52,881 bases of DNA from an uncultured Roseburia sp. (GTDB lineage: Bacteria > Bacillota > Clostridia > Lachnospirales > Lachnospiraceae): positions 1 through 52,881 of the forward strand of contig CANOCV010000018.1 of the NCBI GenBank assembly GCA_947564465.1, read 5' to 3'. Of this stretch, positions 1-7,006 are shown in pieces. Within the stretch, counting starts at the first letter, position 1, and each line of letters begins with the position of its first letter. Under the pieces are notes generated by a model. The model was not told where the DNA came from and did no database searches. It was given only the letters and a program-made list of their open reading frames with translations. A program made the position numbers and the translations under genes.

Positions 1-13
1 CTGCCCGGAGGGC

Positions 14-83
14 TTTTTATATCATAGGAAAGTTATAGACTTTAACACTTCACAGTAACAAGGGCTTTCCTATGATATAAAAA
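14..83. repeat. Long inverted repeat, REP-like
   Basis: Positions 14-32 (TTTTTATATCATAGGAAAG) are a perfect 19-bp inverted complement of 65-83 and enclose 32 nt. The right arm with its left flank (about 48-83) resembles 21592-21627 around the core ACAGYAACAAGG and CTTTCCTATGA. This looks like a dispersed non-coding repeat family; function unknown. Confidence 0.6.
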
Positions 84-114
84 AGCTGTCTTGAATTTCC
101 TCAAGACAGCTTTT
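81..114. terminator. Bidirectional intrinsic terminator
   Basis: The arms AAAAGCTGTCTTGA (81-94) and TCAAGACAGCTTTT (101-114) pair perfectly around a 6-nt loop, giving a T-run on either strand. It lies downstream of the FMN riboswitch on the minus strand, beyond that element's own terminator. Confidence 0.75.
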
Positions 115-166
115 GTTTCACATGTGAAGCTGCGCATTATTTTATATCGCAGTTCCGATATAAAAA

Positions 167-195
167 GCCCTGAAAAGATAGTATCTTTTCAGGGC
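167..195 (-). terminator. Expression-platform terminator of the FMN riboswitch
   Basis: On the minus strand a GCCCTGAAAAGATA-type stem (167-195) is followed by a U-run (162-166). It sits directly downstream of the FMN aptamer, where a ligand-dependent terminator is expected. Confidence 0.8.
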
Positions 196-220
196 ACACT
201 CACCATACGCAAAAAAGTTC

Positions 221-327
221 TATCTTCTTTCATCCAGACTATACTGTCGGCTTCGGAATCACACCGAATCATGCCTTGCGGCTCGTGGGCTTTACCACCG
301 GTAGGGACTTGCACCCTGCCCTGAAGA
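221..327 (-). ncRNA. FMN riboswitch (RFN element)
   Basis: Read on the minus strand, the block has the RFN consensus in order: AGGGTGCAAGTCCCTACCGG, GTAAAGCCCACGAGC, a variable arm, GTGTGATTCCGAAGCCGACA, then AGTATAGTCTGGATG. FMN binding to this aptamer class normally ends transcription of riboflavin synthesis or uptake genes. The controlled gene must lie left of base 1. An extra bidirectional terminator at 81-114 stands between the switch and any gene, so the target may be distant or lost. Confidence 0.93.
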
Positions 328-349
328 TTTATTCAATTATTCTTAGGTC

Positions 350-378
350 ATTATAAACCATTATAAATGATTATACAA
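350..378 (-). promoter_or_regulatory. Promoter of the FMN riboswitch transcript
   Basis: On the minus strand, -35 TTGTAT (378-373) and -10 TATAAT (355-350) are separated by 17 bp, with the aptamer starting about 20 nt downstream. The rest of 379-490 is AT-rich and shows no gene. Confidence 0.6.
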
Positions 379-491
379 TAGGTTTGCTGTTTTTATTTGT
401 GTAAATCTTTTAATAAACGCTAATAAAATACTTTATCTACCACTTTGATATCTATTGATTCACTACAAACAAAAGTACCTTGACAATTAAA

Positions 492-520
492 TAGACTTTA
501 TATTCTGGATGTGATATACT
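492..520 (+). promoter_or_regulatory. Possible promoter of the coiled-coil gene
   Basis: TAGACT (492-497) and TATACT (515-520) are separated by 17 bp, about 45 nt upstream of the ATG at 566. A better -35 hexamer (TTGACA, 480-485) is too far from this -10. Weak call. Confidence 0.4.
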
Positions 521-565
521 TCTACTAATAACAGCGGAATAAACACACAGGGAGCGTGATATAAT

Positions 566-964
566 ATGGCATTAACAATTGAAGATTTAAAAGCAATCGA
601 AAAACTATTAAGTCCTATCAATGACAGACTGGATAAAATGGATGACCGACTGGATAAGATGGATAACAGAATGGATACGATAGATAACAGAATGGATACG
701 ATAGATAATCGACTGGATAAGATGGATAACAGAATGGATACGATAGATAACCGACTGGATAAGATGGATAACCAAATAGATAAAATTGATAACAGAATGG
801 ATGTAATAGAAATGAAGCAAGACATAACATCAAAGAAACTTGATGATTTACGGCTTGATGTAGCCGTTGCCGGAAGAGACATAAAAAAAGCGATTCACAA
901 ACTCAATGATGAGATGGAAACGGTTGTCGAAGTATTAAAACAATATGAACTGTTACCACGATAA
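566..964 (+). CDS. Coiled-coil heptad-repeat protein
   Basis: This 132-residue cytoplasmic protein has no signal peptide or membrane segment. Residues about 18-80 are about nine back-to-back seven-residue units of the types DRLDKMD and NRMDTID, giving a regular amphipathic helix. The 21-bp DNA units are nearly identical, so the tract could gain or lose units by slippage. The C-terminal part (about 81-132) is another helical segment without repeats. It stands alone on the plus strand between a divergent riboswitch and a terminator at 1036-1071. Similar short coiled-coil proteins are frequent in Lachnospiraceae, but I know of no assigned function. Overlapping reading frames on the other strand only mirror the repeat. 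Confidence 0.75.
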   Translation: MALTIEDLKAIEKLLSPINDRLDKMDDRLDKMDNRMDTIDNRMDTIDNRLDKMDNRMDTIDNRLDKMDNQIDKIDNRMDVIEMKQDITSKKLDDLRLDVAVAGRDIKKAIHKLNDEMETVVEVLKQYELLPR

Positions 965-1035
965 CTGACAACCACATAACCGAATATGATCGGATTTTTA
1001 ACGTATTTGAAGAGACACAAAATCAAGATAATATA

Positions 1036-1071
1036 AAGACTATGAGTTTTGACGGCTCATAGTCTTTTTTT
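1036..1071. terminator. Intrinsic terminator after the coiled-coil gene
   Basis: AAGACTATGAG pairs with CTCATAGTCTT around a short loop and is followed by a T-run on the plus strand. The stem begins with A residues, so it may also serve the minus-strand ABC operon that ends at 1147. Confidence 0.8.
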
Positions 1072-1080
1072 GTTTCTATG

Positions 1081-1118
1081 TATCTGGAGGAAGCTGCCGG
1101 TGGCAGGTTCCGTAGGTG
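1081..1118 (-). repeat. Diverged copy of the 44-bp hairpin repeat
   Basis: Its reverse complement matches the tandem units at 21474-21606: CTACGGAA, then CTGCCACCGGCAG, then CTTCCTCCAGAT. This shows the unit is dispersed across the chromosome in both orientations. Confidence 0.6.
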
Positions 1119-1146
1119 TCCTGTTCTGACCCATGTATCTTTTCAG

Positions 1147-2364
1147 TTATTTAATCTCCGATTTTTTGTAAATATAATACAATACCGGCAGTAAAAACAG
1201 ACATATTGCCATATACGCAGGAATAATAACTGTTGCAACACTCATTACTTTGTCGCCTAACTCTACAAGTTCAAATTCTTTAACGCTTAAATATACTTCG
1301 AGCAATTGATCCGGGAAGAACGAGCATATCCCCGGTAATGTGATAATCCTGCTCAAAAAAGGAAACGCACATAAAATCATAAACGGAACAATAACTGCTG
1401 TTGCGGTTGAACGCGAAGCCGCCGATACAATCATAGAAATGATTGCAGCAAACAATGTGCCTACATAACCGCCGGCGACAATCAGAAGATACGCCTGAAA
1501 AAAGGTAACATTATAAGTACTCCTCCACAAATCAAGCTGGATTGGACAATTCGCACCATCCGCTCCCAACATCAAAAGCACAATAGCAGTATATAAAAGC
1601 ACGAAAACAACATAGAGAACAGTAGTAATCAAAAAACCTGCACTTACTTTTGATACAACGGCTTTATTTCTTCCCAATTTCGATGAGAAAAAAATCGAAT
1701 CTGCTTTTATCTGAAATTCATCTGAAAATATTCCAGATACAAAAAAGCCTATTACCAATGCCAACATTAAAATAAATGTTGACATATTTTGCAGCAATGC
1801 ACTCCAACCGCCTATGTATTCATAATAAAAAGGCGTTTTTAGATTTTCATACCGCTGAATCAAAAAATTCTTCTGTTCATCCGTAAATGTTTCCTCCCCT
1901 GAATCCAAATATTCTTTTAAAGAAGAAATCCTTTTTTCGTAAACTTGCTTTGCCTCTTCCAAAGAGACATTGTCGATTGCGTAATAATTGTAATCCCTCC
2001 ATTCGCTAAATGCACAGATAATCAAGTTGCAAATATCTGATATTCCCTGTTTTTTGGCATATGCCTTATCCTGTGCGGCAATATCATCTGACAACGCTTC
2101 TTTGGAATTATTTATCTGCTCATTTTCCTTAACTGCTTCTGCAAACACATCTTCCGTAAGATAGCCCGCCCATTTGTTCTGTTCCACACGAAGCTTCCTT
2201 GCCGCTGCGATACCGCTGGAACGTTCCCCATCCGTATCTATATACTCCACTCTGTTCATTGTCAGAATGCTTGTCACAATTAGTATGATTAACAAAAGAA
2301 TCATCGCCATCTTATTCTTAAATTTTGAAAAAACTTTTTTTATTTCAAATTGCAGCATTTTCAT
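1147..2364 (-). CDS. ABC-2 type transporter permease
   Basis: A 405-residue membrane protein and probable export partner of the ATPase encoded just upstream. Near the N-terminus there is one membrane helix (MAMILLLIILIVTSIL), then a long extracytoplasmic region (about 35-180) rich in charged residues. Five or six further helices follow up to the C-terminus (for example FILMLALVIGFFVSGIF and AYMAICLFLLPVLYYI). This layout is typical of ABC-2 permeases of the ABC-transporter/bacteriocin-immunity type; the substrate is unknown. I chose ATG 2364 because a longer start would lie deep inside the ATPase gene. It overlaps the ATPase stop by 20 nt, which suggests translational coupling. It is the last gene of the ECF sigma operon. 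Confidence 0.8.
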   Translation of the reverse strand: MKMLQFEIKKVFSKFKNKMAMILLLIILIVTSILTMNRVEYIDTDGERSSGIAAARKLRVEQNKWAGYLTEDVFAEAVKENEQINNSKEALSDDIAAQDKAYAKKQGISDICNLIICAFSEWRDYNYYAIDNVSLEEAKQVYEKRISSLKEYLDSGEETFTDEQKNFLIQRYENLKTPFYYEYIGGWSALLQNMSTFILMLALVIGFFVSGIFSDEFQIKADSIFFSSKLGRNKAVVSKVSAGFLITTVLYVVFVLLYTAIVLLMLGADGANCPIQLDLWRSTYNVTFFQAYLLIVAGGYVGTLFAAIISMIVSAASRSTATAVIVPFMILCAFPFLSRIITLPGICSFFPDQLLEVYLSVKEFELVELGDKVMSVATVIIPAYMAICLFLLPVLYYIYKKSEIK

Positions 2365-3235
2365 CACCTGCTTTCTCTCCAAAATAATATAAAAACACAT
2401 CTTCCAGCGAAGCTTTTACACACACCGCATCAAATGACGGTTTCTCATACGAAATAATTCGCAAGATTACCCCCTGCGGCTCTGATTTCATATTGGAAAT
2501 CTTATATTTTTTCATGAAATCGGATACCATATTTTTATCTACAAGACATTCCCATACTGTTTCTGTCATAGAATCTATAATTTCATCCGCCGTCCCTTTA
2601 TGCATAAGTTTTCCGTCTTTCATCAGCAAAATTTCATTTGCTATATACTCAATATCAGAAACAATGTGGGTAGACAATAATACCAAACGTTCTTCTGAAA
2701 GTTCACTAATCAGATTACGGAAACGAATCCTTTCATTGGGGTCAAGCCCTGCCGTTGGCTCATCAAGTATTAAAATCCCAGGGTCGTTCAACATAGCCTG
2801 TGCAATTCCCGCCCTCCGTTTCATACCTCCAGATAACTTTTTCATTTTTTTATTGGCGGCTTTTGTAAGCCCTACCTGCGGAATCAATTCTTTCACCTTT
2901 CTTTTCGCCACAGATGGACGAAGCCCTTTAATGGTTGCAATATAAAGAAGATAATCTTGCACTGTAAACTCAGGATAAAAGCCAAAGTCCTGTGGTAAAT
3001 ATCCTAATAATCTCCTGTACTCTCCATCCATTTTAAATATATCTTTTCCATTGCAGGAAATACTTCCGCTTGTCGGTTTAAGCAAAGTACATAGCATTCG
3101 CATTAAAGTGGTCTTTCCCGCACCATTTACCCCCAACAATCCATAAACACCGCTGTTCATTGTCAGATTTATATGGTCTACGGCAGTAAAATCCCCGAAT
3201 TTTTTCGTTAAATTATTCAATTCTAATTTCATCAA
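2345..3235 (-). CDS. ABC transporter ATP-binding protein
   Basis: A 296-residue cytoplasmic ATPase that powers the adjacent permease(s). Visible motifs are Walker A GVNGAGKTT (about 35-43), Q-loop LPQDFGF, signature LSGGMKRR, Walker B ILILDEPTAGLDP and the H-loop STHI. The roughly 80-residue C-terminal extension is variable, as in the drug and bacteriocin exporter subfamily. The start may be the first or second of two adjacent ATG codons. The gene overlaps both neighbours (23 nt with the membrane protein upstream, 20 nt with the permease downstream), so all are made from one mRNA. Confidence 0.9.
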   Translation of the reverse strand: MMKLELNNLTKKFGDFTAVDHINLTMNSGVYGLLGVNGAGKTTLMRMLCTLLKPTSGSISCNGKDIFKMDGEYRRLLGYLPQDFGFYPEFTVQDYLLYIATIKGLRPSVAKRKVKELIPQVGLTKAANKKMKKLSGGMKRRAGIAQAMLNDPGILILDEPTAGLDPNERIRFRNLISELSEERLVLLSTHIVSDIEYIANEILLMKDGKLMHKGTADEIIDSMTETVWECLVDKNMVSDFMKKYKISNMKSEPQGVILRIISYEKPSFDAVCVKASLEDVFLYYFGEKAGDENAAI

Positions 3236-3977
3236 ATCCTACCTCCCAATAATTGTCGCAATTACTTAACGTACGGTAAACTGCAATGCACAAAAAGCCA
3301 AATGAAAAACCGATACAAACCAGCCATATCGGCAATGTAACCACCCGATATATATTTTCATTTAAAGTAATAACCAGCCATATTGCACACCACAAAATAC
3401 ATAAAATGATTGCTACAGTTTCATCCATAATATATTTGTTGCATAGCGTTCCGAAACAAATACATGCTGTCACAAGCATTGGCATAAGAAACTGGACAAG
3501 CAATCTCGTAAATTCAATGTGCAGCCCTATTGTCATTGTTCCGCAAAATACAGTAAGCAAAAAAACATCTACGATTCCAAACAATACCATACGCGCCGAA
3601 TATATCTGTCTTAAAGAATAATAAGACGCTTCTTCTATCTCCATACTATGACATGACCTGTTTTTCCAAAGTTCAGGAATAATGAGGATAACAAATATGG
3701 ACGCCATAACTCCCATGCCCCTCCCCACATAGCTTTCCTCATATGCAGATACCATCGCTGCTCCTAATATAAACAAAAGTAAAAATTGAAGAATCCACCA
3801 TTTTTTTCGTATCAATTTAAACTGTGACCATAAAAACTCATGGTAGGATAACATTCTTTCCTGCTCCGACGCAAAAAAACTTTCCTTTGATTTTCGGATT
3901 GTTTCCTGTATTTGTTCCTCCTTTGATTCTATCTGTGTCCTTTTCTTATAAATCATAAGTTGTTCTTCCAGATTCAT
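3213..3977 (-). CDS. Multi-pass membrane protein of the ECF sigma/ABC operon
   Basis: 254 residues. About 65 polar N-terminal residues, probably cytoplasmic, are followed by six hydrophobic segments (for example ILQFLLLFILGAAMV, VMASIFVILIIPELW, LPIWLVCIGFSFGFLCIAV). I do not recognise a named family. The position between an ECF sigma gene and an ABC ATPase suggests either a second permease subunit or a membrane regulator of the sigma factor, with the N-terminal cytoplasmic part as a possible sigma-contacting domain (inference). The start at 3977 has the ribosome binding site GGAAGGAGGG at good spacing. It overlaps the end of the sigma gene by 32 nt. Confidence 0.7.
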   Translation of the reverse strand: MNLEEQLMIYKKRTQIESKEEQIQETIRKSKESFFASEQERMLSYHEFLWSQFKLIRKKWWILQFLLLFILGAAMVSAYEESYVGRGMGVMASIFVILIIPELWKNRSCHSMEIEEASYYSLRQIYSARMVLFGIVDVFLLTVFCGTMTIGLHIEFTRLLVQFLMPMLVTACICFGTLCNKYIMDETVAIILCILWCAIWLVITLNENIYRVVTLPIWLVCIGFSFGFLCIAVYRTLSNCDNYWEVGFDEIRIE

Positions 3978-4506
3978 AGATTCCCTCCTTCCCAAACAGC
4001 TCTCCTAACCGCCGCTTCGCCTGTTTTAGCCGATATTTTACTAATGGAACGCTTATATGTAATACATCAGCAATTTCCGTAAGTTTCAGGTCCCCAAAAT
4101 AGTATAAAGTAACCACTTCACTTAATTCATTGGGTAGTTGATTTAATGCCCATTCAACTGTAAGCTTATTTAAAACATGTTCCATCGGATGTTCTACAAA
4201 TTCTATTTGTGTGCTTAATTCCGATTCTTCCACAGGTATTTCTTTAATTTTTTTGAAATTATCTTTACATAAATTTCCGGCTATTGTATATAAATAATTC
4301 TTTGTTTTTCCTCTGTGACTGTAATCAGACAATTTTGCAAAAAAACGCACAAAGGTTTCCTGTGTTATGTCTTCAGCATATTCTTTATCCGGGCAACGAT
4401 AACCGCAATAAACCAAAATTTCCTTATAGTATTTACGGACAAATAAATCAAACGCCGATTCTTCGCCCTGTTTCATTTTTCTAATTAAAAGAAAATCGGA
4501 ATACAC
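3946..4506 (-). CDS. ECF-type RNA polymerase sigma factor
   Basis: 186 residues, the usual size for extracytoplasmic-function sigma-70 proteins. Region 2 (about 9-75) contains the core motif AEDITQETFVRFF. Region 4 (about 110-170) contains LPNELSEVVTLYYFGDLKLTEIADVLHISVPLVKYRLKQA split over two lines of sense: a helix that drives processivity and the helix-turn-helix EIADVLHIS...VKYRLKQAKRRL. The start is GTG, with AAAGGAGG five bases upstream. It heads an operon with a membrane protein and an ABC exporter, so it probably controls an envelope stress or export response that includes its own operon. No classical anti-sigma gene is present. Confidence 0.9.
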   Translation of the reverse strand: MYSDFLLIRKMKQGEESAFDLFVRKYYKEILVYCGYRCPDKEYAEDITQETFVRFFAKLSDYSHRGKTKNYLYTIAGNLCKDNFKKIKEIPVEESELSTQIEFVEHPMEHVLNKLTVEWALNQLPNELSEVVTLYYFGDLKLTEIADVLHISVPLVKYRLKQAKRRLGELFGKEGIYESGRTTYDL

Positions 4507-4666
4507 AAAATCCTCCTTTCCCTATAAACGCCTGCTTTTTGGCATAGAGATATGCCCGAAGGGCGTTCTTGATACTCGAATTTCAAAACGTTTATCCTTT
4601 CTATTATGTATAACGAATCACAAATATAAAAAGATAGCCTAAAATAAATATTTTTTATTTTAGACA

Positions 4667-4705
4667 TAAAAAAAACAATATCCCACGCCAAACGCGGATA
4701 CTGTT
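4667..4705 (-). terminator. Terminator of the murE-thiN operon
   Basis: On the minus strand AACAGTATCC (4705-4696) pairs with GGATATTGTT (4683-4674) and runs into a U-rich tail (4675-4667). It starts about 24 nt after the thiN stop codon. Confidence 0.75.
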
Positions 4706-4728
4706 CTTTGCATTCATTTAAAAGTGTT

Positions 4729-5376
4729 CTAATCTTTTGACTCTATCACAATCACAATCCCCTCCTCAAGCTCAATCACAGCCGTATCCTCCGTAATCTC
4801 ATTGCTTATCCCTAAGGTATTGTCATTGTAAAGCCGTGCATGTTCCAGCGGATATAGAAAGCCTTTCAACGTAATGTTTTTCACAGTGGTTCCAAACGGC
4901 AAAATAGAAACGTACTTTCCGTACTGTTCCTTTTTCTCTATCTTCTTTACGCCGTCCGTCAGGGAAATGCGGTTATTCGTATCTATGATATACGCAGGAA
5001 TGTCCCGCATCAGCGCCTTCTGCAAAAGCCTTATATTTCCGAGCACATGATCCAGACGCGTCCCTGTCGCCCCCACGAGATGTATTTCCGAAGCCTGATG
5101 CTCAAACGCCGTCATAAGTGCAAGCTCCGTATCCGTCTCATCCTTCTTTGGGCAGAATTGCTTCCAGATAATCTGCGGGATCTGATGAAAATATGCGACA
5201 GTCTCCTCGTTCGCCGAATCGAAATCACCCACGATACAATCCGGCACGATACCCCGGCGTCTGCAAAACTCCATTCCTCTGTCCGCAGCTATAATGTAAT
5301 GCGGCCGATAATTTTTTATGTATAATTCGGCGAAATCATCGTCTATATACCCGCCCGTCAAAATCAATACTCTCAT
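4729..5376 (-). CDS. thiN: Thiamine diphosphokinase (thiamine pyrophosphokinase)
   Basis: This enzyme transfers pyrophosphate from ATP to thiamine to make thiamine diphosphate. The roughly 215-residue protein has the family marks: LTGG at the N-terminus, AADRGMEF, the acidic motif PDCIVGDFDS, KKDETDTELAL and the thiamine-site motif GATGTRLDHVLGN. The C-terminal beta-rich thiamine-binding domain (about 130-215) is present. I use the ATG at 5376 because the family usually starts with MRVLI; the ATG at 5388 overlaps the rpe stop and is an alternative. Neither has a strong ribosome binding site, so it is probably translated by coupling to rpe. It ends the long operon. Confidence 0.93.
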   Translation of the reverse strand: MRVLILTGGYIDDDFAELYIKNYRPHYIIAADRGMEFCRRRGIVPDCIVGDFDSANEETVAYFHQIPQIIWKQFCPKKDETDTELALMTAFEHQASEIHLVGATGTRLDHVLGNIRLLQKALMRDIPAYIIDTNNRISLTDGVKKIEKKEQYGKYVSILPFGTTVKNITLKGFLYPLEHARLYNDNTLGISNEITEDTAVIELEEGIVIVIESKD

Positions 5377-5380
5377 CACT

Positions 5381-6040
5381 CTATCCATGCGCTTTCATAA
5401 TTTCCAAAAATGTTTTTACATTGTCTTCTATATTTCCATGAAACACGGCGCTCCCGGCCACAATAATATTGGCTCCTGCGTCCATCAGCCTTCCGATATT
5501 CTCCGTATGAACTCCGCCGTCCACCTCAATATCCGTTTTCAGCCCTCTCTTATCTACGATACGCTTCAGATCCCGTATCTTATCTATGGTGTAGGGAATC
5601 AGCTTCTGACCGCCATATCCGGGATTTACAGTCATAATAAGCACCATGTCCACCTTCGGAAGTACATACTCAACCGCGGAAAGAGGCGTAGCGGGATTCA
5701 GGGCGACACCCGCAATAATCCCCTTTTCTTTTACCGCATCTATCGTCCGGTCAAGATGGGTACAGCTCTCCGCATGTACCGTAATCAAATCGGCTCCGCA
5801 GGATACAAATTCGTCAATATAACGTATCGGCTCCTCTATCATCAGATGCACGTCAAAAATACGGTCACTGATTCCCCTTAAAGATCTGATCAGCGGCATT
5901 CCAAAGGATATGCTCGGCACGAACATGCCGTCCATCACATCTATGTGAAGATACTGCGCGCCCGCCCTGTCCAGACTCATTACCTGATCGCCTAACTTTG
6001 TAAAATCCGCCGCCAAAATAGAGGGTGATAAACAGTTCAT
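5381..6040 (-). CDS. rpe: Ribulose-phosphate 3-epimerase
   Basis: It interconverts ribulose 5-phosphate and xylulose 5-phosphate in the pentose phosphate pathway. The 219-residue TIM barrel begins LSPSILAADF and carries the metal-binding and catalytic motifs HIDVMDGMFVP, DVHLMIEEP, TVHAES, VNPGYGGQ and EVDGGV, with the phosphate-binding end VAGSAVF. The start at 6040 is preceded by GAAGGAG six bases away; the upstream ATG has no comparable site. It sits between rsgA and thiN, its usual place in Firmicutes. Confidence 0.96.
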   Translation of the reverse strand: MNCLSPSILAADFTKLGDQVMSLDRAGAQYLHIDVMDGMFVPSISFGMPLIRSLRGISDRIFDVHLMIEEPIRYIDEFVSCGADLITVHAESCTHLDRTIDAVKEKGIIAGVALNPATPLSAVEYVLPKVDMVLIMTVNPGYGGQKLIPYTIDKIRDLKRIVDKRGLKTDIEVDGGVHTENIGRLMDAGANIIVAGSAVFHGNIEDNVKTFLEIMKAHG

Positions 6041-6082
6041 AAGCTTCTCCTTCACTTGTCCGAATCACAATTACATTCGACT

Positions 6083-6961
6083 CTAATATTTATTCATAGA
6101 CTTTAGCTCTTCATAGAGCATACAGTAATTTTCATAGCGCGTGGAATGAATTTTCCCCTCACAAAGAGCCTGCTTCACGCCGCAATCCGGCTCGCTCATA
6201 TGCGCACAGCCCTGGAAACGGCAATATGGCTCGTACTGCGCAAATTCAGGATAAAACTTTCCCAAATCCTCTTTTTCCACTCCCGGTATATAAAGAGAAC
6301 TAAATCCCGGCGTGTCCATAATATAGCTTGCCCCTCCGACGTGTATCAGCTCCGAATGCCTGGTAGTGTGTCTTCCCCGCTCAATTTTCCTGCTGATCTC
6401 CCCCGTTTCCATCTGCGCCCCGGGCGAAAGCAAATTCACCAGAGAAGATTTCCCGACACCGGAAGGACCGGCAACTGCGGTTGTCTTGTTCCGGATAATT
6501 TCCCGCAGCTCTTCCATACCAATCTCCTCCTTCGCGCTTGTAAACAGGAGCCTTTGACCGCAGGACGCATAAATATCGGCAATCTCCCGTCTCTCATCCT
6601 CCGTAATCAGATCGCATTTATTGAAACAGATCACAACAGGTATCTGCTGATACTCCATCATCACAAGAAAGCGGTCGAGCAGATTAAAATGCGGCTTTGG
6701 CTTGGCCGCGGCAAATATAATAAGCGCCTGGTCAACATTTGACACCGCAGGGCGGATCAGCTCATTCTTCCGCGGAAGAAGCTCCGTAATATTTCCGGTC
6801 CGCTCAGCCTCATCAATCACGTCAAGTATCACGTCATCCCCGACCAGCGGCTTTCTGTTCTGTTTACGGAAAATCCCTTTTGCCCTGCACTCATAGACTC
6901 CGGATTCCACTACATGCACATAGTAAAATCCCGATATCCCTTTCACTATTTTCCCCTGCAT
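6083..6961 (-). CDS. rsgA: Ribosome small-subunit GTPase RsgA (YloQ)
   Basis: A circularly permuted GTPase that helps the last steps of 30S subunit maturation. In this 292-residue protein an OB-fold (about 1-70) precedes the GTPase domain. G4 (FNKCDL) comes before G1 (GPSGVGKSSL) and G3 (DTPGF), which is the permuted order. The C-terminal zinc motif is Cys-rich (CRFQGCAHMSEPDCGV). The chosen start gives the family-typical beginning MQGKIVKGISGFYYV; an ATG 39 nt upstream is possible but less likely. It follows prkC, as in Bacillus. Confidence 0.95.
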   Translation of the reverse strand: MQGKIVKGISGFYYVHVVESGVYECRAKGIFRKQNRKPLVGDDVILDVIDEAERTGNITELLPRKNELIRPAVSNVDQALIIFAAAKPKPHFNLLDRFLVMMEYQQIPVVICFNKCDLITEDERREIADIYASCGQRLLFTSAKEEIGMEELREIIRNKTTAVAGPSGVGKSSLVNLLSPGAQMETGEISRKIERGRHTTRHSELIHVGGASYIMDTPGFSSLYIPGVEKEDLGKFYPEFAQYEPYCRFQGCAHMSEPDCGVKQALCEGKIHSTRYENYCMLYEELKSMNKY

Positions 6962-7006
6962 GACCTGCCCTTTCCACATCCAGTCATTTTTATCATACAT
7001 CCGCCT

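Noticed and set aside
91..324. A 77-codon plus-strand frame near the left edge
   Set aside because: It runs antisense through the FMN riboswitch and its terminator, which fully explain the conserved sequence.
487..882. Minus-strand frames with Ser/Leu/Ile or Tyr-Pro repeats
   Set aside because: They are mirror readings of the 21-bp repeats in the coiled-coil gene.
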